DNA of 55,680 nt from NCBI GenBank assembly GCA_036747335.1, contig DAIOCL010000006.1, positions 1-55,680 of the forward strand, given 5' to 3'. Position numbers and translations under genes: made by a program. The notes below the pieces were generated by a model. It was not told the DNA's origin and did no database searches. It was given only the letters and a program-made list of their open reading frames with translations. Numbering within the stretch: the first letter of the stretch is position 1; every line of letters begins with the position of its first letter. Below are positions 43,450-50,734 of the stretch, one piece after another. Source of the stretch: UBA4660 sp002405435. GTDB taxonomy: Bacteria; Bacteroidota; Bacteroidia; Flavobacteriales_D; Sanyastnellaceae.

Positions 43450-44313
43450 ATGAAAACCTTTTGCACCCTTTCAGTTATACTGCTGCTGCCCCTGCTGATG
43501 CGGGCACAGGCGCCTGCGCTCACCCTGACCGCGGAGGAAGTGGTGATTGCCGAAAACGCCCTCGCCTCCATTCAGTCTACTACGGGCGGGGCACCACATT
43601 GCATCCGGCTCTATGCTTCCTTCCCCGACAATTTCGAATTACAGGTTGTATATGGCAACACCTTCAACCCGCTTTCGCTGCAGGCGGGCGGTATTTTCTA
43701 CCAGCATCCCGAAGGCGGACCCACCACAAAAGACATAAATCCGGGCCTGATTCCCCTGTTGCCCGCATTGGGTTACGACAGCTGGCTGACTATTGGCTAC
43801 ACCAGCCAGACGGGCAACCAGCTCACCGTATTGCCTCTGGATTTGTCTGTTTTTTCGGCATGGGAAGCCGGTGCCAATCTCTTGGTGAATGACCTGGTGG
43901 GTGGTGCCGTTTCCATGGGCGCCCTGCCCACCGCTTTTCCACCCAACACGCCCGATGCATCAGGGCAGGTGCTTATTGCTCAGCTCACGGGAACGGGCGA
44001 TTTCAGCGGGTGTCTCAACCTGCAGTTGCGCAGGCTCAATCCAGATGGCACCGTGTTTGACCCGCCCGGGTCGGCGACCTCCGAGACCTACGTGTACAGC
44101 AACATTTGTTTCAACTACGCCTTTGGCCCTGAGGAGCCCTGTGCAGGTGATTTCGACCAAAATGGCCTGATAGCCACCTCCGACGTGTTGCTGTTTATGT
44201 CTGATTTCGGTTGTGCCTCTGCCTGTGCCAAAGACCTCACCGGTGACGGCGGGGTATTCACCAGCGACCTGCTCATTCTGCTCGGCGTTTTCGGAACGGC
44301 CTGCCCTGACTGA
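43450..44313 (+). CDS. Secreted protein with paired EF-hand/dockerin-like motifs
   Basis: A 287 aa exported protein. Signal peptide MKTFCTLSVILLLPLLMRAQ. The body (about 25-225) is strand-rich and not recognised. The last 55 residues hold two calcium-loop-like repeats, DFDQNGLIATSDVLLFMSDFG and DLTGDGGVFTSDLLILLGVFG, each starting with a D-x-D/T-x-N/D-G loop and preceded by Cys-containing linkers. These look like dockerin/EF-hand type I modules. There is no T9SS sorting signal at the C-terminus, which ends GTACPD. The start is the signal-peptide Met at 43450. Monocistronic by position, between the divergent mlaE and hemD. Function unknown; a calcium-stabilised extracellular interaction is an inference. 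Confidence 0.75.
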   Translation: MKTFCTLSVILLLPLLMRAQAPALTLTAEEVVIAENALASIQSTTGGAPHCIRLYASFPDNFELQVVYGNTFNPLSLQAGGIFYQHPEGGPTTKDINPGLIPLLPALGYDSWLTIGYTSQTGNQLTVLPLDLSVFSAWEAGANLLVNDLVGGAVSMGALPTAFPPNTPDASGQVLIAQLTGTGDFSGCLNLQLRRLNPDGTVFDPPGSATSETYVYSNICFNYAFGPEEPCAGDFDQNGLIATSDVLLFMSDFGCASACAKDLTGDGGVFTSDLLILLGVFGTACPD

Positions 44314-44409
44314 CGCGCACAGGTTATAGGTTCACCTGGCCCGGTGCGGTTGGTCTATCGGCAGTCACTTCGGAAACAGTTCTTGCCGTTGCATTTTTGC
44401 GACCGCGCA

Positions 44410-45075
44410 ATGAAAAGCCCTACCGTATTCATTTCCTCCGATGTGTCCTTTGCCCGCGACGTCGTGCCCGAAGGAGTTACCTGCATTGCGAAGTCTATGA
44501 TTTCGGTGCAACACCTTCCCTTTCAGTTGCCTGATTCCCTGCCGCCATGGCTGTTCTTCTCATCGCGCGAGGCTGTCAGGGCATTTTTTGCGCAGGTTGA
44601 GGGGATTCCATTGCCGAAACTCGCGGCCATCGGAACGGGAACGGCAGCGCTGCTGAAAACCCGGGGTCCCGTGCTTTTTACCGGTGAGGGTCCTTCTACG
44701 CCCGATACGGCGCGGGCCTTTGCCCGCTTTTCTGAGCCCCATGGGGTGCTCTTTCCCTGCGCTGAAAACAGCCTGCGCACGGTACAGCAGGCATTGCCTT
44801 CCGAACGGGTGACCGATCTGGTCTGCTACCGCACCACGGAGGCGCCGGTCACCATCACCGGAGCAGATATGCTTGTCTTTACCTCGCCTTCCAACGTGAG
44901 GGCCTTCGTTTTGCAAAATGCCTTTCTGCCCCATCAGCGTGCGGTCGCTATGGGCGAGGCCACTGCGCTCGAGCTGCACCGGCTCGGGGCAGCGCGGGTA
45001 GAGGTGGCCCCTGCTCCCAGTCGCGAGGCCCTTCGAAACACAATAATCAAGGTGCTTTCAGGTTATTCGACGTAA
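44410..45075 (+). CDS. hemD: Uroporphyrinogen-III synthase
   Basis: Closes and flips ring D of hydroxymethylbilane in heme and siroheme synthesis. 221 aa, consistent with the family. HemD sequences are very divergent; the calls rest on PTVFISSDVS, PWLFFSSREAVRAFFAQ (about 49-65), LAAIGTGTAALLKTRG, DTARAFARF...GVLFPCAENSLRTV and especially DMLVFTSPSNVRAFVLQN (about 152-169) followed by VAMGEATALELHRLG. The start is ATG 44410, ten bases after CATTTTTG (44392-44399), a one-mismatch -7 box. The PorV-like gene follows after 9 bp. Heme use in this window is also represented by ctaA. Confidence 0.85.
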   Translation: MKSPTVFISSDVSFARDVVPEGVTCIAKSMISVQHLPFQLPDSLPPWLFFSSREAVRAFFAQVEGIPLPKLAAIGTGTAALLKTRGPVLFTGEGPSTPDTARAFARFSEPHGVLFPCAENSLRTVQQALPSERVTDLVCYRTTEAPVTITGADMLVFTSPSNVRAFVLQNAFLPHQRAVAMGEATALELHRLGAARVEVAPAPSREALRNTIIKVLSGYST

Positions 45076-45084
45076 TTTTATGCC

Positions 45085-46233
45085 ATGCCAAAACTGCTGC
45101 TGACACTCCTATCTTTAGTTGTTTTCTTCCCGGTTGCAGATGCACAATTGGTGCAGGAGCCTGAGGATGACCTAACACCCAAGTACGTAAACGAATTTCT
45201 CAACATCGGCGTCGGGGCCCGCGCCCTGGGTATGTCGCTGGCTCAGGTGGCCTCGGTCAATGATGTGACCAGCGGCTACTGGAATCCTGCCGGATTGCTC
45301 GGCATACGCAGCGACCTCGAGGTAGCGGCAATGCACTCCGAATATTTCGCTGGCATTGCCAAATACGATTATGCCGCCATCGGCAAGGGCATTGACTCGG
45401 TGAGTGCAGCAAGTATTTCCTTTATGCGCTTTGGGGTCGACGACATCCCCAATACCACTGACCTGATTGATGCAGGAGGCAACATCGATTACGACCGTAT
45501 CACCACATTTTCGGCAGCCGATTATGCTTTTATCTTTTCCTATGCCCGAAGGGGATGGAAAAAACCAGGTAGCAGCGTCGATTTGGTTAACCAGCGCCCG
45601 TCAGGCTCAGGGTTAAGTTGGGGTGCCAACGCCAAGGTAATCTATCGCCAGGTTGGTGATTTTGCCTCTGCCTGGGGCTTCGGTCTTGACGCTGGAGTGC
45701 AATACGAATGGCGCAAGTGGAAACTCGGCGCTATGGCGCGTGATATTACGTCTACGTTCAATGCATGGAGTTATACCCTCGACCAGCAGACGCAGGCCGT
45801 CTTTCAGCAGACGGGTAATGCCATTCCGGCAAACGGACTCGAGATCGCGCTGCCCAGGCTGATTTTGGGAGGGGCGCGCTACTGGAACTGGAAGAAGGTA
45901 TCGCTGCTGGCCGAATTCAATGCAGATTTCACCACCGACGGCAGGCGCAACGTGCTGGTATCGGCAGAACCGGTGAGTATTGATCCGCACGTCGGATGGG
46001 AACTGGGCTACAACAATGTTATTTTTCTCCGCATGGGAGCGGGTAACGTGCAGCGCGTGAAAGATTTCGACGGCAGCGATGCCCTTACCTGGCAGCCCAA
46101 TATGGGGGTAGGACTTCGTATCAAACAACTGGTACTCGACTACGCCCTCAGCGACATCGGAAACCAGAGTGATGTGTTGTATTCGAATGTGTTTTCCCTG
46201 AGGTATAGCATCTATAAGACGCAGCGGGGTTAG
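45085..46233 (+). CDS. PorV/PorQ-family outer-membrane protein
   Basis: A 382 aa FadL-like barrel. Signal peptide MPKLLLTLLSLVVFFPVADA. The mature start has YVNEFLNIGVGARALGMSLAQVAS and SGYWNPAGLLGI, the hallmark of the PorV/PorQ family. The rest is about 14 amphipathic strands. True PorV is the T9SS outer-membrane shuttle that brings cargo to the attachment complex, but the family also contains paralogues without proven T9SS role, so I do not give a symbol. The local T9SS cargo genes make a link plausible. ATG 45085 lies four bases after TAATTTTA (45073-45080), a one-mismatch -7 box that overlaps the hemD stop codon. Confidence 0.85.
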   Translation: MPKLLLTLLSLVVFFPVADAQLVQEPEDDLTPKYVNEFLNIGVGARALGMSLAQVASVNDVTSGYWNPAGLLGIRSDLEVAAMHSEYFAGIAKYDYAAIGKGIDSVSAASISFMRFGVDDIPNTTDLIDAGGNIDYDRITTFSAADYAFIFSYARRGWKKPGSSVDLVNQRPSGSGLSWGANAKVIYRQVGDFASAWGFGLDAGVQYEWRKWKLGAMARDITSTFNAWSYTLDQQTQAVFQQTGNAIPANGLEIALPRLILGGARYWNWKKVSLLAEFNADFTTDGRRNVLVSAEPVSIDPHVGWELGYNNVIFLRMGAGNVQRVKDFDGSDALTWQPNMGVGLRIKQLVLDYALSDIGNQSDVLYSNVFSLRYSIYKTQRG

Positions 46234-46238
46234 GATAG

Positions 46239-46252
46239 ACAATTACGAATTG
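46239..46252. repeat. Left arm of AATTACG-type inverted repeat
   Basis: ACAATTACGAATTG. Its exact reverse complement is at 46991-47004, about 740 bases away, so the two arms bracket the decayed four-helix-bundle gene. It is also the first of three CAATTACG units at 46240, 46254 and 46268, spaced exactly 14 bases apart. Confidence 0.6.
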
Positions 46253-46281
46253 GCAATTACGGGTGTTCAATTACGAATGCA
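46240..46281. repeat. Three degenerate 14-bp CAATTACG units
   Basis: CAATTACGAATTGG, CAATTACGGGTGTT and CAATTACGAATGCA occur head to tail. The related 10-mer CACCCGTAAT recurs inverted at 46456-46465 and, truncated by a base, at 46408-46416. Such units look like degenerate copies of one short intergenic repeat family. Confidence 0.55.
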
Positions 46282-46473
46282 GCGGTGTGGTGAAGAGCGG
46301 GTTCAATTGTTTTCCGTCTTTGAAATTGTCTGAAGAATCTTTGGGAATGATCAAGCTTCGGCTTTCTGCCGCAGCGATCGGGCGTTGAATGCAGGATTGT
46401 AATTCTTCACCCGTAACCGTCAATGTTGGCAATGAATCACGCTGCACAATTATCTCACCCGTAATGCATAGTG

Positions 46474-46848
46474 TTAACCTTCATTTTTTATTCCTACACT
46501 ATTCTTCACAGTGGGTTGGATTTTTCCGCGAATTCTCCACAACTCATCTGCATCGTGAAGCAGGGCTAGTGATTCTGTTGCCATTACCCAGCCACCGGCA
46601 TGCCGGTGGCTGATCCAGTAGACAGTTTCCCGGGCTTCCTTGCAGGTGATCGAAAGTTTTGAGGGGAAATCCCGTTGGGATTGCCTGCCGATGCTTTCTT
46701 CCACGTTTGCACCGACCGGGGTGGCAAAACGCCATAGTTGTTTAGAGAGAAGATATTCCCGTTTCTCCTGTTGCAGCTATCTGAAGAGATGGATGGTTTT
46801 AACGGCAAACGCGAATGACCTTTCCTGAACAAGATGGTTTCCTTTCAT
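46474..46848 (-). pseudogene. Decayed four-helix-bundle (S23/IVP-like) protein gene
   Basis: Read straight through on the reverse strand, the frame gives a full-length (about 124 residue) four-helix-bundle protein of the 23S-rRNA-intervening-sequence family: MKGNHLVQERSFAFAVKTIH, then LFR, a TAG stop (46777-46779) in place of an expected Tyr, then QQEKREYLLSKQLWRF, GANVEESIGRQSQRDFPSKL, SITCKEARETVYW and HDADELWRIRGKIQPTVKNS. The family signature LSKQLLRSGTSxGANVEE is present but damaged (Trp for Leu, FA for SG, Pro for Ser). A possible further N-terminus (MQDFK, ATG 46871-46873) is out of frame by one base. Nonsense, frameshift and missense changes together indicate real decay. The family's function is unknown; it is related to bAvd-like helper proteins. 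The gene sits inside an inverted AATTACG-type repeat pair. Nothing else was recognised in 46282-46473 or 46849-46990. Confidence 0.75.
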
Positions 46849-46990
46849 CTTTTCATCACTTGAAATCTTGCATTGTCCTACGCTACATTTTCGGATGCCT
46901 CGGACAAAAACCACCCGCCATCAACCTGTGCTTTGAAGTGTAAAATTTTCAGAAATTGGTGCTATGACTTACCTGGTAATTTGCGATTCA

Positions 46991-47004
46991 CAATTCGTAA
47001 TTGT
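46991..47004. repeat. Right arm of AATTACG-type inverted repeat
   Basis: CAATTCGTAATTGT, the exact reverse complement of 46239-46252. It lies 42 bases before the ctaA stop codon. Confidence 0.6.
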
Positions 47005-47045
47005 TCCTCCAATTACTCTTTCGATAACCGGCCTTTGGCTATTTG

Positions 47046-48047
47046 TTACCTGCGTGATGTATTGACGGCGAGCATCCCGGAGGCGGTGAACATACTTATT
47101 GCCAACACCAGGTGCAGGGGTTGCGAGAAATGGGGGAGGGAGAAATAGACCAGGGTCATGCCGGCGGCGACTTCGGCGAAGAGCAGAAACGCCAGGAGTT
47201 TAAATGACAGGGGTTGCAGTTTGCGGCTGTTGTAGCGGTACATCAGGGCCACCATCGCGAAGAATAGCAGCGATAGCGAGCGGTGGATGATAAACCAGGT
47301 GTTGGACACCAGTGTTTCTGCAGCAGTTTCGCGGGAGCCTTCCGCAAGGAGTGCATCGACATGTTCGCGCACCTGTGTGCCCAGCAGGATTTGCAGTGTG
47401 AGCGCGATCCATGCAATCCATGCCAGTATTTGAAAGCGCGCATTTGCCTGGTAAGGAACAGGTTTCAGCCGGTAGCGCGTGAGTATCAGAAACGTCAGTA
47501 TAGCCATGGAGCACAACATGTGCAGGGTGATGGTGCCTTTGTGCAGGTTGCGGTCAACCACCACCTTGCCCAGCCAGGCTGCCACCATAATCATAAGCAG
47601 CGCACCACCTGCGTACCACCACGCCCGCGGATGGGAGCGTCTTAGGGCGAAAGTCACGGCGAATAGAGCCAGCGCAGCGAGTCCGGCCAGGGCACCCAGC
47701 AAGCGGTTGAGGTACTCTGTCCAGGTATGCACGGCATTGAAAACGGCATAGTTGTGACGGGGGTATTTGAACCAGCGGTTGCGGTCGAACCGGGCATCAG
47801 TGGTATGTGTTTCCGAGGCCACCCACAGGGTGTCGTTGCGCACCACCATCTGGCCTTTTTCAAACGACTTTCCTTCGCGGAAAGTGAGGGGCTCAGGGTC
47901 TGTCGGCGGTATCAGGTATCCAAAGCACTTCGGCCAGTCGGGACAGCCCATTCCGGCGCCGGTGGTTCTGACTACACTTCCGGCCAGAATGACCAGAAAA
48001 ATGGAGACAAGGGTGAGGGTGGAAAGCCGCAGGGCCAGGGAATGCAT
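47046..48047 (-). CDS. ctaA: Heme A synthase, COX15/CtaA family
   Basis: Inner-membrane enzyme that oxidises heme O to heme A for cytochrome oxidase. 333 aa with eight hydrophobic helices. Seen: VILAGSVVRTTGAGMGCPDWPKCFG at the first helix and loop (Cys pair), a periplasmic insert typical of Bacteroidota (about 50-105), the heme-ligand motif AVHTWTEYLNRLLGALAG, a second His in TLHMLCSMAIL, and C-terminal IIHRSLSLLFF and FSQPLHLVLA. ATG 48047 is four bases after an exact -7 box, so the mRNA should be leaderless. Heme O synthase (ctaB) and oxidase genes are not in view. Confidence 0.93.
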   Translation of the reverse strand: MHSLALRLSTLTLVSIFLVILAGSVVRTTGAGMGCPDWPKCFGYLIPPTDPEPLTFREGKSFEKGQMVVRNDTLWVASETHTTDARFDRNRWFKYPRHNYAVFNAVHTWTEYLNRLLGALAGLAALALFAVTFALRRSHPRAWWYAGGALLMIMVAAWLGKVVVDRNLHKGTITLHMLCSMAILTFLILTRYRLKPVPYQANARFQILAWIAWIALTLQILLGTQVREHVDALLAEGSRETAAETLVSNTWFIIHRSLSLLFFAMVALMYRYNSRKLQPLSFKLLAFLLFAEVAAGMTLVYFSLPHFSQPLHLVLAISMFTASGMLAVNTSRR

Positions 48048-48051
48048 GGTG

Positions 48052-48059
48052 CAAAATTA
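48052..48059 (-). promoter_or_regulatory. -7 promoter element of ctaA
   Basis: TAATTTTG on the reverse strand is an exact TAnnTTTG match. Four bases separate it from the ATG. Confidence 0.65.
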
Positions 48060-48092
48060 CGGAGGGCGTGCAATGGCAGCATACGCGCACGG

Positions 48093-49976
48093 TCAGCGCA
48101 CCAGCAAGACATAGCCCGACTGGTTTTCTCCGCGCTGGTTTGCGCGCGGCACCAGTTGCCAGTAATAGGTGCCACCCGTTGCGTCATCACCCGGCCAGCC
48201 CGATTGGATGTCATCTGTGGTAAAGATGGCTTCTCCCCACCGGTTGAAAATGGTGAGTGTCCAGTCACCCACAAAAGTGTCAAGGGGCCTAAACCGCTCA
48301 TTGTCGCCGTCGCCGTTCGGTGTGAATATATTGGGCATGTTCACGAAGCCTTCATTCAGTATCACAACGAAACCGGATATAGAGTTGGAGCAGCCGTTTT
48401 CATCAACGACCACCAGTTCGACAGGGTAATTGCCCGGGACCGGAGGAAATACAACCACCGGATTTTCTGATGAATCGGCCGGTGCAATTTCTCCGAAGTT
48501 CCATACCCAGCTGTTAACAAGGTCAGATCCGTCTGGGAAAAAACTGATGTCAGTGTTGGTTATATAGGCAGGCTGAGGTGCTGCGGTGAATGAAATAGCG
48601 GGTGGGCCAAATACCTCAATCAGTTGTGTATAGGTCGTATCGAATACGCATCCCTGCGCTGAGGTAACAGTGAGTGATACGTCGTAGATTCCCGGTTCGG
48701 TATAGGTGTGTTCGGGTTCGCACGCGGTTGAACTTTCGCCGTCTCCGAAATTCCATACGCAGGCCGTAGTTTGTCCGGGCGTGGTATTGGAGAATGAAGC
48801 GGTGAGCGGTAAGCAGCCCACGACAGGATCGGCTTCCAGCGTAGGGAATACAGCGGCGGGAGGTAGCACGTTAATGTCAGCAGTGTTGCAGGTGGAATTA
48901 TCCAGGAAGGTGACACACTGGTATGTGCCAGGCGTCAGGTTCAGGGTACTTAATGCGAGGGTACTGTCTGTTTGTCCGTCTATCGCCACGCCCTCTGCAT
49001 ACCACTGATAGCCGACAATTTCTTCTTCCGTATCGTCTGCGTTGTTGACCAGCACCAGGTCATCGGTGCAGATGCCTCCTGTTGTCGTGATGGTAGAAAA
49101 CGATGCGCTCGTGTTGAGCAGGAGGTTGTCAACCCAGAAATAGGGATAGCAGGTGATGAGCGTGAAATCAAGGGAAAAGTCATCAGGAATATCGCATGGA
49201 CCGCCGATCATGATGGCTTCGATATCCACGCCGGGGGTAAATTCGATGGTGACCGTTTGCCAGTTGCCATCGGCCGAGTAGTTGACATGCCCCAACTCTA
49301 TCCATCCTTCTACCGACAGCGGACAGCCGTAATCCATTAAGGTTGTATCAACCACTATCGGCCAAAGCGGACATGCCGGAGATCCGAAAATGGTGATATC
49401 CACATCGCCGTAATAAACGCCCTGGCTATTAAAGCCATCCCAGGATGAACCTGCGAGGTCCATCTGTAGGGTGTAATTTTCTCCGGCCAACATGGGATTA
49501 AGCAGGCATCCGCCGATGTATTCATTGTACAGCGTGGTATCGGTAGATGGGAAGATGGGCAGTTGGTTTGAAATGATAAAACCGCCAATGCCGTCGCCGT
49601 CTGGAACGGGCATGGGGATTGCCGGGTCCCAAAAACCGCCCTCTACGTTTAAAAAGAAGTCGCTCGTGCCGTAAGTGGCCTGCTCCCATGTGGTGGCACA
49701 ATCCAGCATGCTGAAGGTCATGGGCAGACAATCATAGGATTCGAACGAAGGATTCGGAATCAGTGATGTGATTTCTTCAACGGAGTTACATATACAATCT
49801 GCAACATCGTTGAGATCGATGAGCCCATCGCTGTCGTCATCAATTCCGTTGTTGCAGATTTCCTGCGCACCGGCCGTTAGTGAGAGCAGCAGCACAATCA
49901 GCGCGGCTTGCCATCTTTTCCGAAAAGAGCTACGTGAGAATTCTCCGGATGCGAAGGGTAAAGAATACATATTCAT
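48093..49976 (-). CDS. Secreted PKD-domain protein with T9SS type B signal
   Basis: A 627 aa exported protein. A basic n-region precedes the signal core (ALIVLLLSLTAGAQ, ending about 38). Next comes a metal-binding-like ICNNGIDDDSDGLIDLNDVADC (MopE/thrombospondin-type calcium loop), then a jelly-roll-like region (about 70-300) and an Ig-like part. Two PKD domains follow, with CVWNFGDGESSTACEPEHTY (about 410-430) and WVWNFGE (about 492). The last 80 residues begin NMPNIFTPNGDGDNERFRPL and include TIFNRWGEAIFTT and GTYYWQLV, the gliding-motility-associated type B T9SS C-terminal domain. The start may be either of two Met codons (49976 or 49970). Likely surface-anchored, with an adhesin or structural role by analogy. 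Confidence 0.88.
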   Translation of the reverse strand: MNMYSLPFASGEFSRSSFRKRWQAALIVLLLSLTAGAQEICNNGIDDDSDGLIDLNDVADCICNSVEEITSLIPNPSFESYDCLPMTFSMLDCATTWEQATYGTSDFFLNVEGGFWDPAIPMPVPDGDGIGGFIISNQLPIFPSTDTTLYNEYIGGCLLNPMLAGENYTLQMDLAGSSWDGFNSQGVYYGDVDITIFGSPACPLWPIVVDTTLMDYGCPLSVEGWIELGHVNYSADGNWQTVTIEFTPGVDIEAIMIGGPCDIPDDFSLDFTLITCYPYFWVDNLLLNTSASFSTITTTGGICTDDLVLVNNADDTEEEIVGYQWYAEGVAIDGQTDSTLALSTLNLTPGTYQCVTFLDNSTCNTADINVLPPAAVFPTLEADPVVGCLPLTASFSNTTPGQTTACVWNFGDGESSTACEPEHTYTEPGIYDVSLTVTSAQGCVFDTTYTQLIEVFGPPAISFTAAPQPAYITNTDISFFPDGSDLVNSWVWNFGEIAPADSSENPVVVFPPVPGNYPVELVVVDENGCSNSISGFVVILNEGFVNMPNIFTPNGDGDNERFRPLDTFVGDWTLTIFNRWGEAIFTTDDIQSGWPGDDATGGTYYWQLVPRANQRGENQSGYVLLVR

Positions 49977-50252
49977 TTTTTATTTCGCTTTAAGAACATC
50001 ACTGAGGCCTGAAGGGTTGCATGCATCAACGCTGATTGTCTGAATTTCGTTGCGGCGTGATGCCGTTACAATACCGCATGATTTCAAATGCCGCCACTTC
50101 CCGGCCGCCAATCATTTAGTTCACCTGTGCCTTACACACAGGTCTGCTTCGACCCTAATCGCGGTCGTTATTTAGTTGTTGGCTTCTTCGTTACGTAGTT
50201 GAAAAAATGCGCTCACGGGTGATGTGCGCATTACCGGCCCCGGGCCTTTAAA
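49977..50252. other. Gene-free segment with terminator and hairpins
   Basis: No convincing protein frame. It holds the stem-loop ACCTGTG / CACAGGT (50123-50143), a reverse-strand terminator-like hairpin (50202-50232) and GGCCC-C-GGGCC (50236-50246). The left 150 bases are presumably the upstream region of the T9SS type B gene, but no TAnnTTTG box is evident there. Confidence 0.4.
50202..50232 (-). terminator. Rho-independent terminator-like hairpin
   Basis: On the reverse strand AATGCGC (50226-50232) pairs with GCGCATT (50206-50212) across a 13-base loop and is followed by a run of six T. It implies a reverse-strand transcript arriving from above 50.23 kb, either read-through from the metal-binding lipoprotein gene or a separate small RNA or gene. 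Confidence 0.65.
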
Positions 50253-50492
50253 CTACAGGGTTTCCTGCGGGTTGAAGGATGTTGCCACTGCCCAACAGGC
50301 ATATACACCATCGGCCACCGGGGTTGAAACTTGTGCGCCGTTGCCCTTGCGTGGCTCTAAGGAAGCTGTGCTGCTGCGCATGTTGGCCCGCCGATAAAAA
50401 ATATATCTGCTGAATACCGCACCCGCGCGCGCGTAAGTGCACGATGTTGCGAAAACCAGCGAGGTGTTCATGTGAATTGAAGCATGAATCAA
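50253..50492 (-). CDS. Possible small protein, or decayed/non-coding element
   Basis: A 79-codon reverse-strand frame (MIHASIHMNTSLVFATSCTY...) that stops 20 bases before the terminator hairpin at 50202-50232. No family recognised. A hydrophobic start at the internal Met (MNTSLVFATS) is weakly signal-like. Other reverse-strand frames are also open here (60 codons at 50524-50706 and 88 codons in a different frame at 50248-50514). That suggests a decayed longer gene, or a structured non-coding sequence that happens to lack stops. The terminator placement is the best argument for a transcription unit. Low confidence as a protein. Confidence 0.25.
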   Translation of the reverse strand: MIHASIHMNTSLVFATSCTYARAGAVFSRYIFYRRANMRSSTASLEPRKGNGAQVSTPVADGVYACWAVATSFNPQETL

Positions 50493-50734
50493 GGCCGAGC
50501 GTGATTGCGTGCATGTTGCTCTATCAACAGGCGCCTGTGTTATTGCAGATAACCTCTGCGGCCATCAGACAAGGTGCTGAGCCATTTTCCTGCCGGGTTG
50601 CTGTTGGTCTATTGAATGGAAAGAAGGTGCATCCAGCGCTCAGAAGGACTGACAGCTTGGGGGGAAACATTGCACGAAGACCCGGACGAAAGTCCGGCAA
50701 GATCATGTGCGAAAGAGAGGGTGTATGGAGGTGC
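50493..50734. other. Hairpin-rich segment, no recognised gene
   Basis: Contains the 12-bp palindrome ACAGGCGCCTGT (50527-50538), directly followed by GTTAT-TGCAG-ATAAC (50539-50553), and CCGGAC-GAAA-GTCCGG (50682-50697), a 6-bp stem closed by a GNRA tetraloop on the + strand. No protein family or RNA family was identified. Confidence 0.4.

Noticed and set aside
46240..46281. 14-bp spaced units as a CRISPR array or iterons
   Set aside because: Units are too short, degenerate after 8 bases and only three in number; no cas or rep gene is nearby.
46591..46610. 20-bp perfect palindrome GCCACCGGCATGCCGGTGGC, as a possible REP element
   Set aside because: It lies inside the decayed four-helix-bundle frame and encodes in-register residues; the spacing between flanking family motifs is exactly as expected, so it is not an insertion. 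No second copy was noticed in the window.
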